Source of the DNA: Dryomyza anilis
Lineage: Eukaryota; Arthropoda; Insecta; Diptera; Dryomyzidae
Direction of reading: 5' to 3'
Length of the DNA stretch: 64,000 nucleotides
Assembly (NCBI GenBank): GCA_951804985.1
Contig: OX638133.1
Location: 75,336,367 to 75,400,366 of the forward strand
This document shows, one piece after another, positions 1 to 12,711 of this stretch. The translations under genes were made by a program, and so were the position numbers. Under the pieces are notes generated by a model, which ran no database searches, had not been told where the DNA came from, and was given only the letters and a program-made list of their open reading frames with translations. How positions within the stretch are numbered: position 1 is the first letter of the stretch; each line of letters opens with the position of its first letter.

Positions 1-1115
1 TATATTTTTTATATAAATGGGTTATGATATTTAGAAAATTTATAGAAGGGAATAAATTTTATAAACGGAAATAAAAAAGAATTATGGAGAAAATTTCTAT
101 ATAAAGTTAATGTTTAATATTTTTATTAAATATTCATTACAATACTTATTTCTAACTTCAATGTGATTTTAATTTAGTTTAAGCTTTCATAAAATTTAGT
201 AAGAAGTAAGAAGTAAGAAGTCTTAAAATCAGTAATTAATACGTTTTATATTCTATAATCTGGTATATAATAAAAATATTTATTTTAGGCAACATGTATT
301 TTCTTTAAAAGAAATCAATAAATATAATTCTTCTAAACAAAAAAACTTAATTTTAACAATGTCAAAGATATAAACAAGAAATATTCTACTTGATAACAAA
401 CTTATTTATAATATGTATTGCTTTTAGCAATTTATATTAAAATAATACACTAAATAAGAAATGAAGAACTTTTTCTTATTTATCCATTTTAATTTCAGAA
501 GTTAAAGACTGATTTGAAAAATAAAGTAAAAGACAATGTATAATTTACACTATTACTTAATTATGAAAAACACTGACATGGTGAGAAGTTTTAAAAATTT
601 TCTTTGGTTTATATCTCGGTAACAAATTTTTTCACACATGGAAGTAAAGTTTTGTATTCCAGCTCCATAATTTCATTATGTTCTTTTGTTGGAATTTTAA
701 AATGAGAAATCGACAAATGTTCAATATATAAAAAAACCGATTTTACAAAGCTGATTTCATTTACGGAATCAGCGCGGCAAATGTATCCAAAATGAGTGCA
801 GAGCAGAAAAATCAATCAAAATTTATATTTTTTGCGTTTGTCTAGTCATAACTTTGGTTCGATCCATCACAAATTCATTAGATTTATTTCAAATTGTTTC
901 CTCAAGTATTCTGAATGAAATACAAAAGAAATCTGATCGTAATTTTTGATATTTATAAAAAGATAAAGTATAAAAGATGATATAGAAAAATACGAAAATT
1001 TCTATATAATTGTTTTGCGTAAAAACTTTAGGCAGTATCAAAAAATTGGGTATGAGGTCTTGAGTATGAGAATCTTGAAGTACATCAAAAAATCATACTA
1101 TAGAGTATAATTTTT
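1..1115. other. AT-rich DNA, no gene seen
   Basis: Only short chance reading frames occur here. There is a small GAAGTAA triplication near 201-220 and nothing else I can interpret. Confidence 0.6.
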
Positions 1116-1291
1116 TATACCCTACACTAAGAGTGAAAGGGTATATTCAGTTTGGTACGCCGTTTGTAACACCCAGAAGGAAGCATCTCCGGTATGGAAA
1201 AGTATATATATTCTTGATCAGCATGACCTCCTGAGTCGATTTAGCGATGTCCGTCTGTCCGTCTGTCTGTCTGTCCGTCTGTCTGTCTGTA

Positions 1292-1322
<31 letters not shown>

Positions 1323-1824
1323 TGAAATTCCTACTTCTTTTAAAATTGAAGAGCTAGATAAATGAAACTTATAACTTTGATTACTAACATACCGGTCGAG
1401 ATCGGTCCATTGTGACCTATGATCCGTCCACTTATGTTCAAATACCTCATATAAAATGTACATATAAAGATCAATTTTTATGTATACGTGCTTAGGTAAA
1501 CTTTTTTGGTCAAATATATATTGACATCATGCTCAAATACATGATAAGAAAGACTAGTGGTTCACAAAAAAAAATCGAAATTCGGTACACCTACCCATTT
1601 GTAAATATGGGTATCAAATGAATGGAAATTCTTCAGCGATTGAAAGTGTGTAGTTATTTTCAGGATTCGTATACCCTGGTGACCTATATATCACTTTGAA
1701 TGGTAACCTCACATATGTGTAGGATATTCATAGTCGGCTTATACCGACTATAATTTTGATAATCCTAACTATCATAAATACACCTACTTTAAAATTTCCC
1801 ATGTGATCTAACCTTCCCAATTGG
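1116..1824 (+). mobile_element. mini-me/DINE-1-like element, type A (copy A1)
   Basis: A non-autonomous dispersed element of about 0.7 kb. It starts TATACCCTACACTAAGAGTG, has the core TTGATCAGCATGACC about 100 bases in, and then a (GTCY)n run at about 1248-1322. Near the 3' end is a hairpin AGTCGGCTTATACCGACT, and it ends near CTAACCTTCCCAATTGG. This layout (conserved core, proto-microsatellite, 3' hairpin) matches the published mini-me/DINE-1 repeats of Diptera, which are regarded as Helitron-like. It closely matches the copy at 8007-8676. No coding capacity. Confidence 0.85.
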
Positions 1825-3712
1825 TTTTTAGTTGTATTGTGTTTTCCATGATATAATTACGAAATATTTTTCTGATTACCAGAACTTCATTTATAGCCAC
1901 ACTAGACAAAATATCTACAATTTTTCATGAATATTTCAGGTATATTTCTGACAAACACACAGATAAATGGAATATTTTGGGAAGGGTTTAGCAGGTCGTA
2001 AAGTTTGTGGAATTTGAATGGCAGATTCAATGCATTTTTTGAGAACGAACATAAAACAGATATTTTATGATACAGACTCCGTCGTTGTCTGTTTAAATTA
2101 TGTAAAAAAAAAACGTTCTGAACCGATTCGACCCTGCCAAATATGTTGTAAAGGAAACAAGATATATTCATCTTAATTCACCTAATTTCTGCATGATATG
2201 CAAAGTAGTTGAAGTGAAATACTGAAAATGAAAATATCATTTCAGTAGTTTTGAACAACTACTTGGCTCAAGCCCATACATATTTACTCTGCAATGTAAA
2301 AAACAAGAAATATTTTTCCTGTTGCCACCCCTTTTTATTTAAAGAAATTAGTTTAACTTTTAAATCAATTCCTCAATATATTCTTTCTACTCATATAAAA
2401 ATCCTTTTAAAGTTATAATTTATACAAAGGCATTTACATAGTACGCTCTAATTCACACAAACCCATCAGTGGTTCAAATTACACAATGTGGGGGTTTTTC
2501 ATTCTGAATTCCAATATATTGCGTAAACCGCAAATACTATAAAAATGTTGGTCTGAAATTTTCGGGTTTTTTCTTTAATTATTTTCTGATATTTTTTTTT
2601 TCGTTAGACTCATCAATTGAAGCATCCAACATAAGCATCATAGTAATTGACTTTTTTTTAGTTTTCCCTTCTTGAAATATTTTTTTTTTATTTTAACCAT
2701 TTTCTTTTTGTTCTTATTTGTGTACTCTGTCTTCATTATGGCTTGTTGTGGCATTCAATTGAGCGCACATAATTTATGTTTACTGTCGAAAGGATTCTTT
2801 GTTTCCGCCATCATTCTCATTCGTCTGTCTTCATACCACAAAATAGAGCATCTTTTGCGCATTGTCAACCAAATTGTTTTGTCTGTACTTTAAACAAAAT
2901 GAAGACTTATTAATGTTGTACCCAAAAATAAACATTTTTCTATATATTTATTTAAAAATATACTGCAAAAAGCTCTAATTTTAAATTGAAAATAATAATT
3001 GTATTTTATTGTTTTTTAACTTTAATACTTTTTTAATGCATTTTTCATATATTTACATGCTTATTAACTTTTGTAAATGTTTATATAATTATTATACGAC
3101 TCACACGCAATATAAAAAGAACAATGTAAATATTTATTTTAATTAATATTTGCTGTTGTTCAAATATTTATGTACATTTTATGTATTAGCACATTTATTT
3201 CCCTGCTGATTTATTTGCTTCAAATAAATTTTTTTGTTATAAAAAAATATCGGCAAACGAATTGATGATAATTTTTCAATTTCGTAAAACAATAATCAAT
3301 TTACGATATAAATCTTATTAAATTTTATAATTGAATTCAGTGTTCTTAAGAATTTTAATCGAAAATTAAATTTCCTGAACACAAATAATTAGTTTTACAA
3401 AAATTAAAACTTTTTCGATATTAACTCGATATGACAAAAATAGCGATATCGTTTTTTTGGATTTTATTTGATTTTTTTGGATTTTTTATAAATACGTTAA
3501 TTTCAATTGGATTTATCGGTTTTGGAAGTATTACTTCACACCTTTTCACCGAGAAGTGCTGAATAACTCTTGGTTGAAACATACTTTGCGGAAAAATCTT
3601 GGATCTGCATGTGTATCATAATTGTATGATACTTATTCTGCGTTTCGTTATTATAAATATACTTTTGCCTGTTTTTTGTATTCATGTTTTAGCCATTTTT
3701 CTTCACATACTG
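1825..3712. other. AT-rich DNA, no gene supported
   Basis: Nothing convincing is seen. A 73-codon frame at 2672-2893 with a hydrophobic start was considered as a signal-peptide exon and not accepted. GATATCG-rich sequence near 3415-3455 resembles the TIR element at 25446-25778. Confidence 0.5.
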
Positions 3713-3865
3713 ATTTTGTAAAACGAAACGAAAAGTGATTCGTCAAAAAAACGTCAAAAATTCTAATTTTCGCATTAAATATAATAAAAACGACAACGAA
3801 ATGAACAAGTAAGCAAATGTTATCACTGGAATTTTGACTTACTTTTCATTTCGTTTTACAAAATA
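3713..3865. mobile_element. Short inverted-repeat (MITE-like) element
   Basis: About 150 bases bounded by ATTTTGTAAAACGAAACG on the left and its near complement CGTTTTACAAAAT on the right. The arms are about 25-30 bases with a few mismatches, and the whole can fold into one hairpin. There is no open frame. No target duplication could be fixed, so this is either a small MITE or simply a palindrome. Confidence 0.5.
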
Positions 3866-4790
3866 AGGGGGTTAGTCATATTGCGGAAAAAAGAAAAGCA
3901 TATTCAAATTTATTTTAAATGCCTTCTTTTTAACAGCAATCTAAAGGATTTAGAATCTAAAAGATTCAAGATTTCAGATTTGGAAATTCGCATAGATTTG
4001 GGTTGAATTAAATACAATGTTTCGGCGACTACATTCATTATATCATTAAATTATTTTGCTCTATATAAAGGCTAATATGTTGTGGACCACTGAAACTAGT
4101 TACTGCTGACCACTAAATATTATTTTTTAATCCACATTGTTTTCCTTGTATATGTAAAATTTTTAATTATTATTTACTTTTAAAATTTTGAATCATTTCA
4201 TTATCGACTTCACCCGAGCAGCGGCCCAAATAATTGCTTTCGATTTGATGGATTATATCCAATTCTCAAATTTTCAAAGAATAAATCGTACTCTAAAAAC
4301 GAAAAATATATATCCTTCGTATAAAAATAAAATAAATGTTAATTTTTGGATTGGAGAAAATATTTCAGCCCTGTTTTATATAGGTTCGTTTTTTGTGAAA
4401 CACTATCATTTTCATATCATAGTGGATGTTAGACAATTATTATTTAAACTTATAAACAGTCGGAAAAAATATTCAAAATTGAAATTAAAAATAGGAAAAA
4501 AATTTAGATACTTACTCTTTTGGAAAAATGCGAATGTCCATATTAAGTTTCATTTTAATAATTTTATTTCATAAAAATAATGGTGTTATTACCATTGTTA
4601 TGGTCTGTCAAAATTTAGTAAAAGTGGACGTATCAGTCTAGTTTTTTGGAACTAAGCTTAAAATGAATTTCGCAATTAAAATGTAATAGTTTAATGGATT
4701 TAATTAAACTTTACTGTGAGATATATTCAAAATACTATAATTTTAGAGAATTTTTGATTTGAAGTGATTTTTTGATTATTTGAAATTAAA
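3866..4790. other. AT-rich DNA, no gene supported
   Basis: A 128-codon frame (4188-4574) exists, but it is lysine-, asparagine- and phenylalanine-rich as expected of random AT-rich DNA, and no domain is visible. Confidence 0.5.
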
Positions 4791-5525
4791 CCAGTAAGGA
4801 AGGTTACACACAAAAAAATAATATCTACCAACAAGCAGTATTCATCATATTGATGAATTCATTCATTGAGTTAAAATTGTATTTTTAAATGTTTTTCATT
4901 TTCAATATTTTTTTAAACTTTGAATTTCAAACTAATATTTTCTCTATTTACACATTTATGTATTTATCATTCTTATATGTTTTATAATATTTATTTTCGA
5001 ATTATGCCAAGACTCCATTTCATCATGTCAATGAAGCAGTGTACATCATATTGATGAATTTTGTTCATCATATCATATTTAATTATATATCATAAATCTT
5101 GTCAGAATTAAAATACATAAATGTGTAAATGGAGGCAAATCTGATTATGAAATTTGATGTTAAAATGAATATTTGAAAATGAAAAACATTGAAAAAATAC
5201 GATTTTAGTTCAATTAATGAAATCATCAATTTAATGAATATGTTGGTAGAATTTTTTTTGTGTAGGTCACATGGGAAATTTTGAAGTAGAGAAATTGTGA
5301 TAGTTGGTGTGATGAGTTAGTAATAATAATAAAAGTTATAGTCGGTCTGAACCGGTATTTGTACATAAGTGGTCGGTTCTTAGGTCACAATGGACAGAGC
5401 ATGGCAATTTTGTGAGGTATACATGTAATGAATATATGTATATACTTTTCTATACCGTATACGCTTCCTTATGGACGGCGTACCAACCTGAATATACCCT
5501 TTCACTCTTAGTGTAGGTTATAATA
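4791..5525 (-). mobile_element. mini-me/DINE-1-like element, type A, interrupted (copy A3)
   Basis: A reverse-oriented type A element. The outer end (CCAGTAAGGAAGGTTA) lies at 4791-4806, is split by a foldback MITE, and resumes at 5263 with TAGGTCACATGGG. It continues to the TATACCCTTTCACTCTTAG end near 5520. The (GTCY)n tract and the core are deleted, and the element is shorter than the copies at 1116 and 8007. Confidence 0.75.
4807..5262. mobile_element. Foldback MITE with TA target duplication (nested)
   Basis: A 456-base palindromic element inserted in the surrounding mini-me copy. It begins CACACAAAAAAATAATATC and ends with the near complement ATTTTTTTTGTG. The arms are roughly 200 bases, matching through CTACCAACA and AATGTTTTTCATTTTCAA. 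TA lies on both sides (4805-4806 and 5263-5264), and removing element plus one TA restores AAGGTTAGGTCACATGGG, the intact host repeat seen elsewhere. The TA duplication suggests mobilisation by a Tc1/mariner-type transposase. Confidence 0.85.
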
Positions 5526-7184
5526 ATGTATACTAAAAGTATATTTATTCTACTATTATTTTTAGACTCATTTTATTTGATGAAACCCTAGGTAAATTGT
5601 CCTATTATCATGCACTCAAGAAGAACTACAACTTACACTAACTATTTGTATACTCAAAATTACCACAAAACTAATGAAACTCATTAAAACAGAGATTTTA
5701 CTAGAATCACTGACTTTAATGATTCAACATTATTTATGCCAGAATAATGAAAATAAATAGACACATATTAACCCATAGCTGGCTAAAAAAAATAAATGTA
5801 GTTACTTCAGAAAAAGAAAAAACGAACTAATCGATAACAACGAAACACTGTCACACCTACAAAAATACTGTCAATAGAAATTAAAACAAATTTCATTAAA
5901 GTTCAAAACTATATTTAGCAAAATTACAAATTACTTTTAAAGACCATGTAAAAAAAATACAAAAAAGAAAAACAATTTAATAAACGTCACAAAAAGGTCT
6001 AGTACAAACTTTAAATGCTATTAATACAAAATATAAATCGGAACAAGCTGCTCTGTAAGCACTTCAAATAAAAATGTTTTATTTCTATTTGATATTAATG
6101 TTGCCTTCTTCCGTTTAATAATGTTTTACAGTCAAAGTGAATGATTAATTTTTTTGATTGTATTTTTGAAAAAAAAAAAATAATTATTTTTAAACATAGA
6201 CAACTGAAAATTTTCGTTGTGCTGCATTTATTGTTATTGTTACTGTTTTATTGATGACAACTAAATTCTCTTGACAATATTTTGTCTAAAACTTGAAGCA
6301 TACATGTCGTGTGTCTGGATGGCTGGATGTCTATATGTCGCGTCGTCCCCCATGGGTACCACCTACCCATGGGGAAAATACTGTCACTTTTATGAGTGTG
6401 CGGACGTATTTATGTGCTGTGCTGCGGCTGCTGTTGATGCTGATTTATTGTAGATTTTTAGAGATCTCCTTCACATAAAGAACTTTATTAATGAGCGATT
6501 TGTTTCGTACTAAATAGTTATTTGCGTTGAACATTTTGGTCTACTTTTCCAAATGGACTCTGTACAAACAAATAGCACAATCTATCAAAATGTTGTAATT
6601 TTTTTTGTGTTTTTAAAAGAACTGTGTATTTTGTGAAGAAATTTGTTGTTTAATGAAAACGGCACGTTTTTATTTGTTTTTGAAATGCACAGAAAATGCA
6701 ATAAATTTGATGCATGAAAGTATTTTGACAATTTTTAACATTTTGGTATATTTTATTGTTTTTGTGTGGGATTTATTTTTTTTTAAATAAATTATGAATA
6801 ATGCGTTTTTAACCCTTTTGTAGATATATCTAAAAAATTATAAAACATTATAGCATTAAATACATACAAGTTTTTTTGACTCAAATATTATTGGCTTGTC
6901 ACAAACATATTAATGACTTAAAATGATTTTAGTTTTTAGCCAATTGAGTACATAAAATATGTTTGTACATTTGTATTATACGCATTTTATTAATATCTAA
7001 AGTTTTTATACTTGTCACAAATAATATATAAATAATTTCATCTGGCCTATTCAAGTGTAAAACATAACATAAGCAATTTTGCAGAAATCATTGTATAAAT
7101 GGGAATTAAATATATTTGTGCGGAATCAAATAGTATTTGGTTACAATCAAAAAATGTAATACGAATTTTTGTTTTTTTTTTTGC
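5526..7184. other. No gene supported; contains one GC-rich hairpin
   Basis: AT-rich sequence apart from a GC-richer patch at 6290-6455. That patch holds a strong hairpin, with arms CCCCATGGGTA (6348-6358) and TACCCATGGGG (6364-6374), and a GCTGCGGCTGCTGTTGATGCTG stretch just after. Overlapping 60-codon frames here show no domain. It could be a conserved regulatory island of the gene. Confidence 0.45.
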
Positions 7185-7189
7185 ATTTC

Positions 7190-8137
7190 AGGTAAACTTC
7201 GATAGCTCGAAGTTATCTAAAATTATTTCGACAAAAAAAACATCGATTACAATTTAATGATTCTGACAATCATATAAAATGATTGATGCAAAAGATTTGA
7301 AGTACATAACCTTATGCCTCTCTTCAATGTACATCACAATCTGCCATGTCTCGGAGACCTCCGATGGATCGAAGGTATCTAAAATTACTTCGATAAAAAA
7401 ACATCGATTATAATATTTACAACTACTCGTACACAAATTTATAGTTCAATATCGTTACGAGAAAGTATCCAATCTCGTATTAATATCGAAAATAATGGCA
7501 TACTGATTCGTAAATGTGGACAATCATGCAAATAGTCACCTACGACTTCTGCAATGTCGCGGAGCTCTACAATCATCGAAGTTTTTTTTTTAACTAACAG
7601 CGATAAAAAAGTTCGATCTCATTGTTTTTTAATCACTATTTTTTTAAACTTTAAAGTACAATAAAATTTAAAGAAAAGATACGATATTTAAATATTTGTC
7701 ACTTTGTTTCGCAATGTTTTTCGAATCAATCTCGATATTTGATGCGATATCAATCCAGAATTGTTTTATTCTCGTTTCGAATAAAATTCATTACCTAAGT
7801 ACTTACGACATCTTAGAACGAATTGTAGTATAATATAGATACGAAATCGTAAACGAGATCGAATGAATTTCTCACTTCTTCAAACAGTCTCCAAGCGAAA
7901 TAGAAACGTATGGCAGACTGGGCCGTCTGCCATGTCTCGGAGATCTTCAATGCCTCGAAGCTTTCTTGAATAACTTCTATAAAAAAAGTTCCATCTCGTT
8001 GCTTTTTATACCCTACACTAAGAGTGAAAGGGTATATTCAGTTTGGTACGCCGTTTGTAACACCCAGAAGGAAGCATCTCCCGTATGGAAAAGATATTCT
8101 TGATCAGCATGACCTCCTGAGTCGATTTAGCGATGTC

Positions 8138-8172
<35 letters not shown>

Positions 8173-8990
8173 CTGTTGAAATCCCTACTACTTTTAAATA
8201 ATATATCTACGCTGTATGTGCGAAAAATTGGCGAGATCGGTCCATTGTGACCTATGATCCGACCACTTATGTTCAAATACCTCATATAAAATGTACATAT
8301 AAAGATCAATTTTTATGTATACGTGCTTAGGTAAACTTTTGTGGTCAAATATATATTGATATAATGCTGAAATACATGATAATAATGTTTTCCGGCGAAA
8401 AGACTCGAGGTTCACAAAAAAAAATCGAAATTCGGTACACCTACCCATTTGTAAATATGGGTATCAAATGAATGGAAATTCTTCAGCGATTAAATGTTTG
8501 TAGTTATTTTCAGGATTCGAATACCCTAGTGACCTATATATCATTTTGAATTTTAACCACACATATGTGTAGGGTATTTATAGTCGGCTTAGACCGACTA
8601 TAATTTTGATAATCCTAACTATCATAATTACACCTACTTTAAATTTTCCCATGTGATTTAACCTTCCCAACTCGTTCTATTCTTATTTTTAAAATTTATC
8701 GTACATTCAAATTCTTTGACAAGATACAATATTTAAACATTTATCACATCGATATCGCAACATTTTTCCCAGCAATATCAAACTTTGATATTTTTTTTCT
8801 TGGATATTGTTCCGATTTCGACAGATTTCTTGTATCGAAAAAAAACTCCGACAGAACGTACCGATTTCTACATACCATGAGGTCAAATTTGATGCTCGAT
8901 ATCGTTACAAAAACGAGTCCGATATCGTGTGAGTTCTCCATCTGCTCGCATTAATCTCGTAACGATATCAAAATGAATGGCAGACTGGGT
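7190..8990. repeat. Four-copy diverged tandem repeat rich in TCGAT/ATCG, interrupted by a mini-me element
   Basis: A module reading CTGCCATGTCTCGGAGA, then a CGAAG box, then ATCTAAAATTACTTCGATAAAAAAACATCGATT (split here into its parts: ATCTAAAATTACTTCGATAA followed by an A-run and CATCGATT), recurs near 7190 (partial), 7341, 7549 and 7927. The last two copies are longer, both running through a GATACRATATTTAAAYATTT block and ending ATGGCAGACTGGG (about 7910 and 8973). The fourth copy is split at 8007-8676 by a mini-me element. It may be a small satellite or an old complex element; the family is not recognised. Confidence 0.65.
8007..8676 (+). mobile_element. mini-me/DINE-1-like element, type A (copy A2)
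   Basis: A near-complete sister of the copy at 1116, about 670 bases. It starts TATACCCTACACTAAGAGTG, has the core TTGATCAGCATGACC, a shorter (GTCT)n run (about 8133-8175), the hairpin AGTCGGCTTAGACCGACT and the end CTTCCCAACTCG. It sits inside the fourth unit of the surrounding tandem array, so it is younger than the array. Confidence 0.85.
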
Positions 8991-9743
8991 AATGTATCAT
9001 TTCATTACACATTGTTTATTAATATTAATCATACTATTGTTTAAGTAATTACTATTATTTGTGACATAACTATATGTTTGCTGCACACATTTTAAAACAT
9101 AGAGATTTATTTTAACAATCAACTTAAATCATGTTAATTGTTTCTATAATTGAAACATTGTCAATATTCCAAGCCATTTTCTATCATATTTCTATTAAAA
9201 ATTATTTTCGAACTACTAATATTGTTCGGATTAGGAGCGTGATGGGCCAACATTAATATGTTTGATATAAACTAACATCATAACCGTGATTTTAAGAAAT
9301 AATTTATTTTCCCAATCTGGTACAATCATTTTTTTAATTTTTGGTATTACATAAACTAAATATTTTTTTTACAATGATTTGTTTTCTAAAATATTCAAAT
9401 TATTTGCAGGCATATTTTAGTTTATCTGAAATATTTTACTTTTAATAATTATAAATATATTTAGCCTCTACTTGTTATCTTGCAAATGTCAAAACGTTTA
9501 CACGAACATAAATCATCTATACACGTTTACCAACTTATAAATTGTGGAGCAAATAAGAAAATTGAATTTAAAAATTACCTGTTCCACTGCTGCTCTTCTT
9601 AATATAAAATACAAATCTACTAGTTGCCAATGTCAACATAACGTCGAATTCAATTTTTGCTACAGCTACACTTTTTGTTTCCTGCAATCCAAACAAAACG
9701 CTAACCAACAAAACTTCTGCAACATATAATGACGCAAAAAAAT
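8991..9743. other. AT-rich DNA, no gene seen
   Basis: No long frame, domain or repeat was recognised. Confidence 0.5.
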
Positions 9744-9849
9744 CTACCCTACAACACAGTAACCCACAAAACACTAACCCACAAAAACTTTACCCCACAC
9801 AAAATTTTAACCCACACAAAACTTTACCCCACACACAAAACAAATGCCC
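9744..9849. repeat. C-rich tandem repeat (ACTTTACCCCACACAAA type)
   Basis: About six degenerate units of roughly 15-18 bases with the pattern AAC(T)TTAMCCCACACAAA. It is markedly strand-asymmetric, with almost no G on this strand. Confidence 0.7.
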
Positions 9850-11700
9850 AACTTAACAAACGATTCCCCTAAGTGGGTTCTGCATTTTTCGCCATTTTCG
9901 CTACTCTGTCCTTAAATAAAATAACGAAATTATTTGCAAAAAAATATACGTTATCCAGGTTTTTGCAGTAAAATACAGCGAGGTTCCATAATAATACAAA
10001 ATTTTACATTTAGATATAAAGCAAATGACACAGACACACACACAGTGTTGCCACAGTATTCCCAATTGTTAAAAATTTAGCAACTACCTGGACTACGCAG
10101 TGTCAACAATGTTGTCATTGTCTCAGGTGCGGTAAATGTTTCCCAGGGTCACGACAATGTAGTTGGGTGAAGAATAAAAATCAATTCTCAAGTAACTATG
10201 TACCATTGTTCGAAGGACATTTCATTCGATGACGACGACGACTACGATGTACGTTGTTTTTCACTCCTCCAATCTATAGGCAAACAAAATGATGTGACAA
10301 AATTTTGGTTATTCATTGAATTAATATTTACTGTCAATATAGAAGCACCACCAACCCTAATTTTTTGTATTTTCTTGTCCTCTGAGGTACTCAGTTTGAT
10401 CGATGATATCATTGCCATCATAATGTAATCCCCAAGTTACATAGACAGACAAGGTACAAACAAATTCCTGTAGGATGATTTAAATTTTATGTGTAGGCAG
10501 TTGAGGTTGCTATATTCTATGTTTACCTTAAATTTCGGAAATTGTATGATATGGCTATTTCTTTAAATAATTAATATTATTAACATGACTGGCAAAAGGG
10601 ATATTATTTTGCCAATAAAAAAAGGGTCGTGTTTGTTATCGTTCAAAATAAACTAGACATGTCACTCAACACTTGAGCCAGAGGTAGTGAAAAAAATTGT
10701 GTTCAAAACTATGCACTTAGAAAATTATATGGGTTATTACAAATAATAAAACTTTTTGAAAATGTTTTAAAACATATTTTTGACAATTTGATATGAAATA
10801 ATATTAATCTGAAGTACGTTCTTTTTATTTTATAAGTATTTACGCTAAACTTTATTTTTGGGAGAAACATACAAACATAAACATACTTGAAGCATATAAT
10901 ATAAGTTTTTGTAATGTATTTTAAAAAATATAAAACATGAGAAAACTTTAACTGAAAACAATAGTAATAATTATTTGCAAATATTAATCATTTGCAGAAT
11001 ATACTTTTCGTTTCAAAAATGTTTACATCAAACTATGTTATTGGCACAGATATGCAAACATAAATATACTTGTGCCAAACTCAACATATTCTTAGGCATA
11101 TGTTAGATCATACGTTAATACTTAGTTTTGAGAAAATATAAAATGTATAATGCATTGCGGAATTTAATTAAATCTGTTTATGTCAAATTTGTAATACTTT
11201 TACCAAAAAAATAATTAATTTTAAATTCATTTTATGTTTGTCATTAAATACTATTATTATTTTAGACAACAACACAATTGTTTCACATAATTGATTAAAT
11301 TATTTGTATACAAATTAATTTTGATTTTGCGAAACAATGCTGCGAAAACTTATATTTTCGCAAAAAATCCTTTTTTTTTTGATGTGGCTTTGTATTCAAC
11401 AAATTTTATAACCCTAAAAATGTATTAAATAATAAAAATAAGACAATTTGTGTCGCCTTCGCAGTTTAGGGTCATACTACAAACATAAGTTTGCAAATTC
11501 CTGAACGTTTTCAATTTAATTAATTGAAGTGTTTTAGGACAGAATGCTGTGCAACTAAACGTCCGTCAGGTCAAGGTGAATATATATTTTTGTAATTAAT
11601 TTATTTTTGTGGAAAACTTTTTGTATGCTCTATAAATGTTTTTGGGTAATTTTTGTAATTATTACGAAGAAAAAAAATGATTATGGAAAACATAAAAATT
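9850..11700. other. AT-rich DNA, no gene seen
   Basis: Contains a short CA microsatellite near 10029-10044, a (GAC)n-type run near 10227-10245, and several CAAACATA/TATGTTTG motifs (10870, 11056, 11227, 11480) that recur through the window. No supported gene. Confidence 0.5.
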
Positions 11701-11761
11701 TAAATAAAGTTATACAATTAATGAAATCATACTCATTAATAATTGTATAACTTTATTTTAA
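11701..11761. repeat. Long near-perfect palindrome (hairpin)
   Basis: The left arm AAATAAAGTTATACAATTA (11702-11720) is matched by TAATTGTATAACTTTATTT on the right (about 11739-11757). The adjoining ATGA/TCAT also pairs across a short loop. Such a hairpin could be a miniature element remnant. Confidence 0.7.
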
Positions 11762-11776
11762 TTATAAATTTAATTT

Positions 11777-12072
11777 GATATGATTAGTTAATATTAATAT
11801 AGTTAAATATAGTTGTTACAAAAAAAAAACTATAGTATGTTTCAAATGTCAATTATCTTTTCGCAAACATATTTTTTATTGATATGATAAGTAAATATGA
11901 ATATAGTAAAATATAGTTGTTACAAATAAAACTATAGTAAACATATGCTTACTACAACCACGTAAAAATAACGTATGCACTATTATCATGAATATGATTA
12001 TCCAAAAATATTGCCTGCATTCAAAGCAATTTCAAATTTCAATTATCTTTTTGCAAACATATTATTCATTGT
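11777..12072. repeat. Direct duplication of an AT-rich unit
   Basis: Two adjacent copies share GATATGATWAGTWAATATKA, ATAGTTGTTACAAA and ACTATAGTA. In each copy the unit is followed by CAATTATCTTTTYGCAAACATATT (quoted in halves: CAATTATCTTTT then GCAAACATATT), at about 11850-11870 and 12040-12066. The second copy has extra sequence at 11945-12030. Confidence 0.6.
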
Positions 12073-12711
12073 AATACGAAAATTATTGCCAAAAGCACAT
12101 TAATAAAAGCACCTTAGAACAAAATTTCGATTACTACAAAATCTAAAAGATGAATATAAATTTAATACAATTTATTTTACTATAATACATATAATTTTAT
12201 AGCTTTTATAAATTTAAAATATTAAATATAACTTAAAGCTATTTATATTCTTTTTTGTTTGATATTATTTTTTGTTACCTACCAAATTGCCTACAAACAT
12301 GCAACGTCTATGTTTACCTTTTCAATTTTTGATTTTCTCCTTTTTTTAGCTTTAAGGTAATACTTTAACTTTATGCTTTAACGCCTTTTATAAAAACATA
12401 TTTATGATGGCCTTAATAAAGTGTGATTAAATAATATATAATTTTGCATATTTATTTTCAGCAATTTTTTGCATATTTTTCTCTTTTTGCATATTTTTCT
12501 CTTGCATGCTTTCTACCAATTTATAGAAAATTTTGTATACAATTCGATAAGGTCCTGCAAGGCTTTGAATTTGCTTGAATTTAAAATTTGTGTTGTATAT
12601 GTTAATAATTATATTAATTTCATTGGCGAGAACATGGTTTAAAATGGAAGTTATTGTGTGATATCGATTTTTTTTTAATTCGTTTACAATCATATTAATA
12701 TAATAATTATA
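12073..12711. other. AT-rich DNA, no gene supported
   Basis: An 88-codon reverse frame (12427-12693) includes a repeated KEKNMQK stretch from an ATTTTTCTCTTTTTGC duplication. No domain is visible, so it is not called as a gene. Confidence 0.5.

Noticed and set aside
2672..2893. 73-codon frame with hydrophobic N-terminus as a signal-peptide exon of the Ig gene
   Set aside because: No donor site of the needed phase 1 was evident, the hydrophobic stretch comes from T-rich DNA, and there is no codon bias.
4188..4574. 128-codon frame
   Set aside because: Low-complexity K/N/F/I composition expected by chance in AT-rich DNA; no motif.
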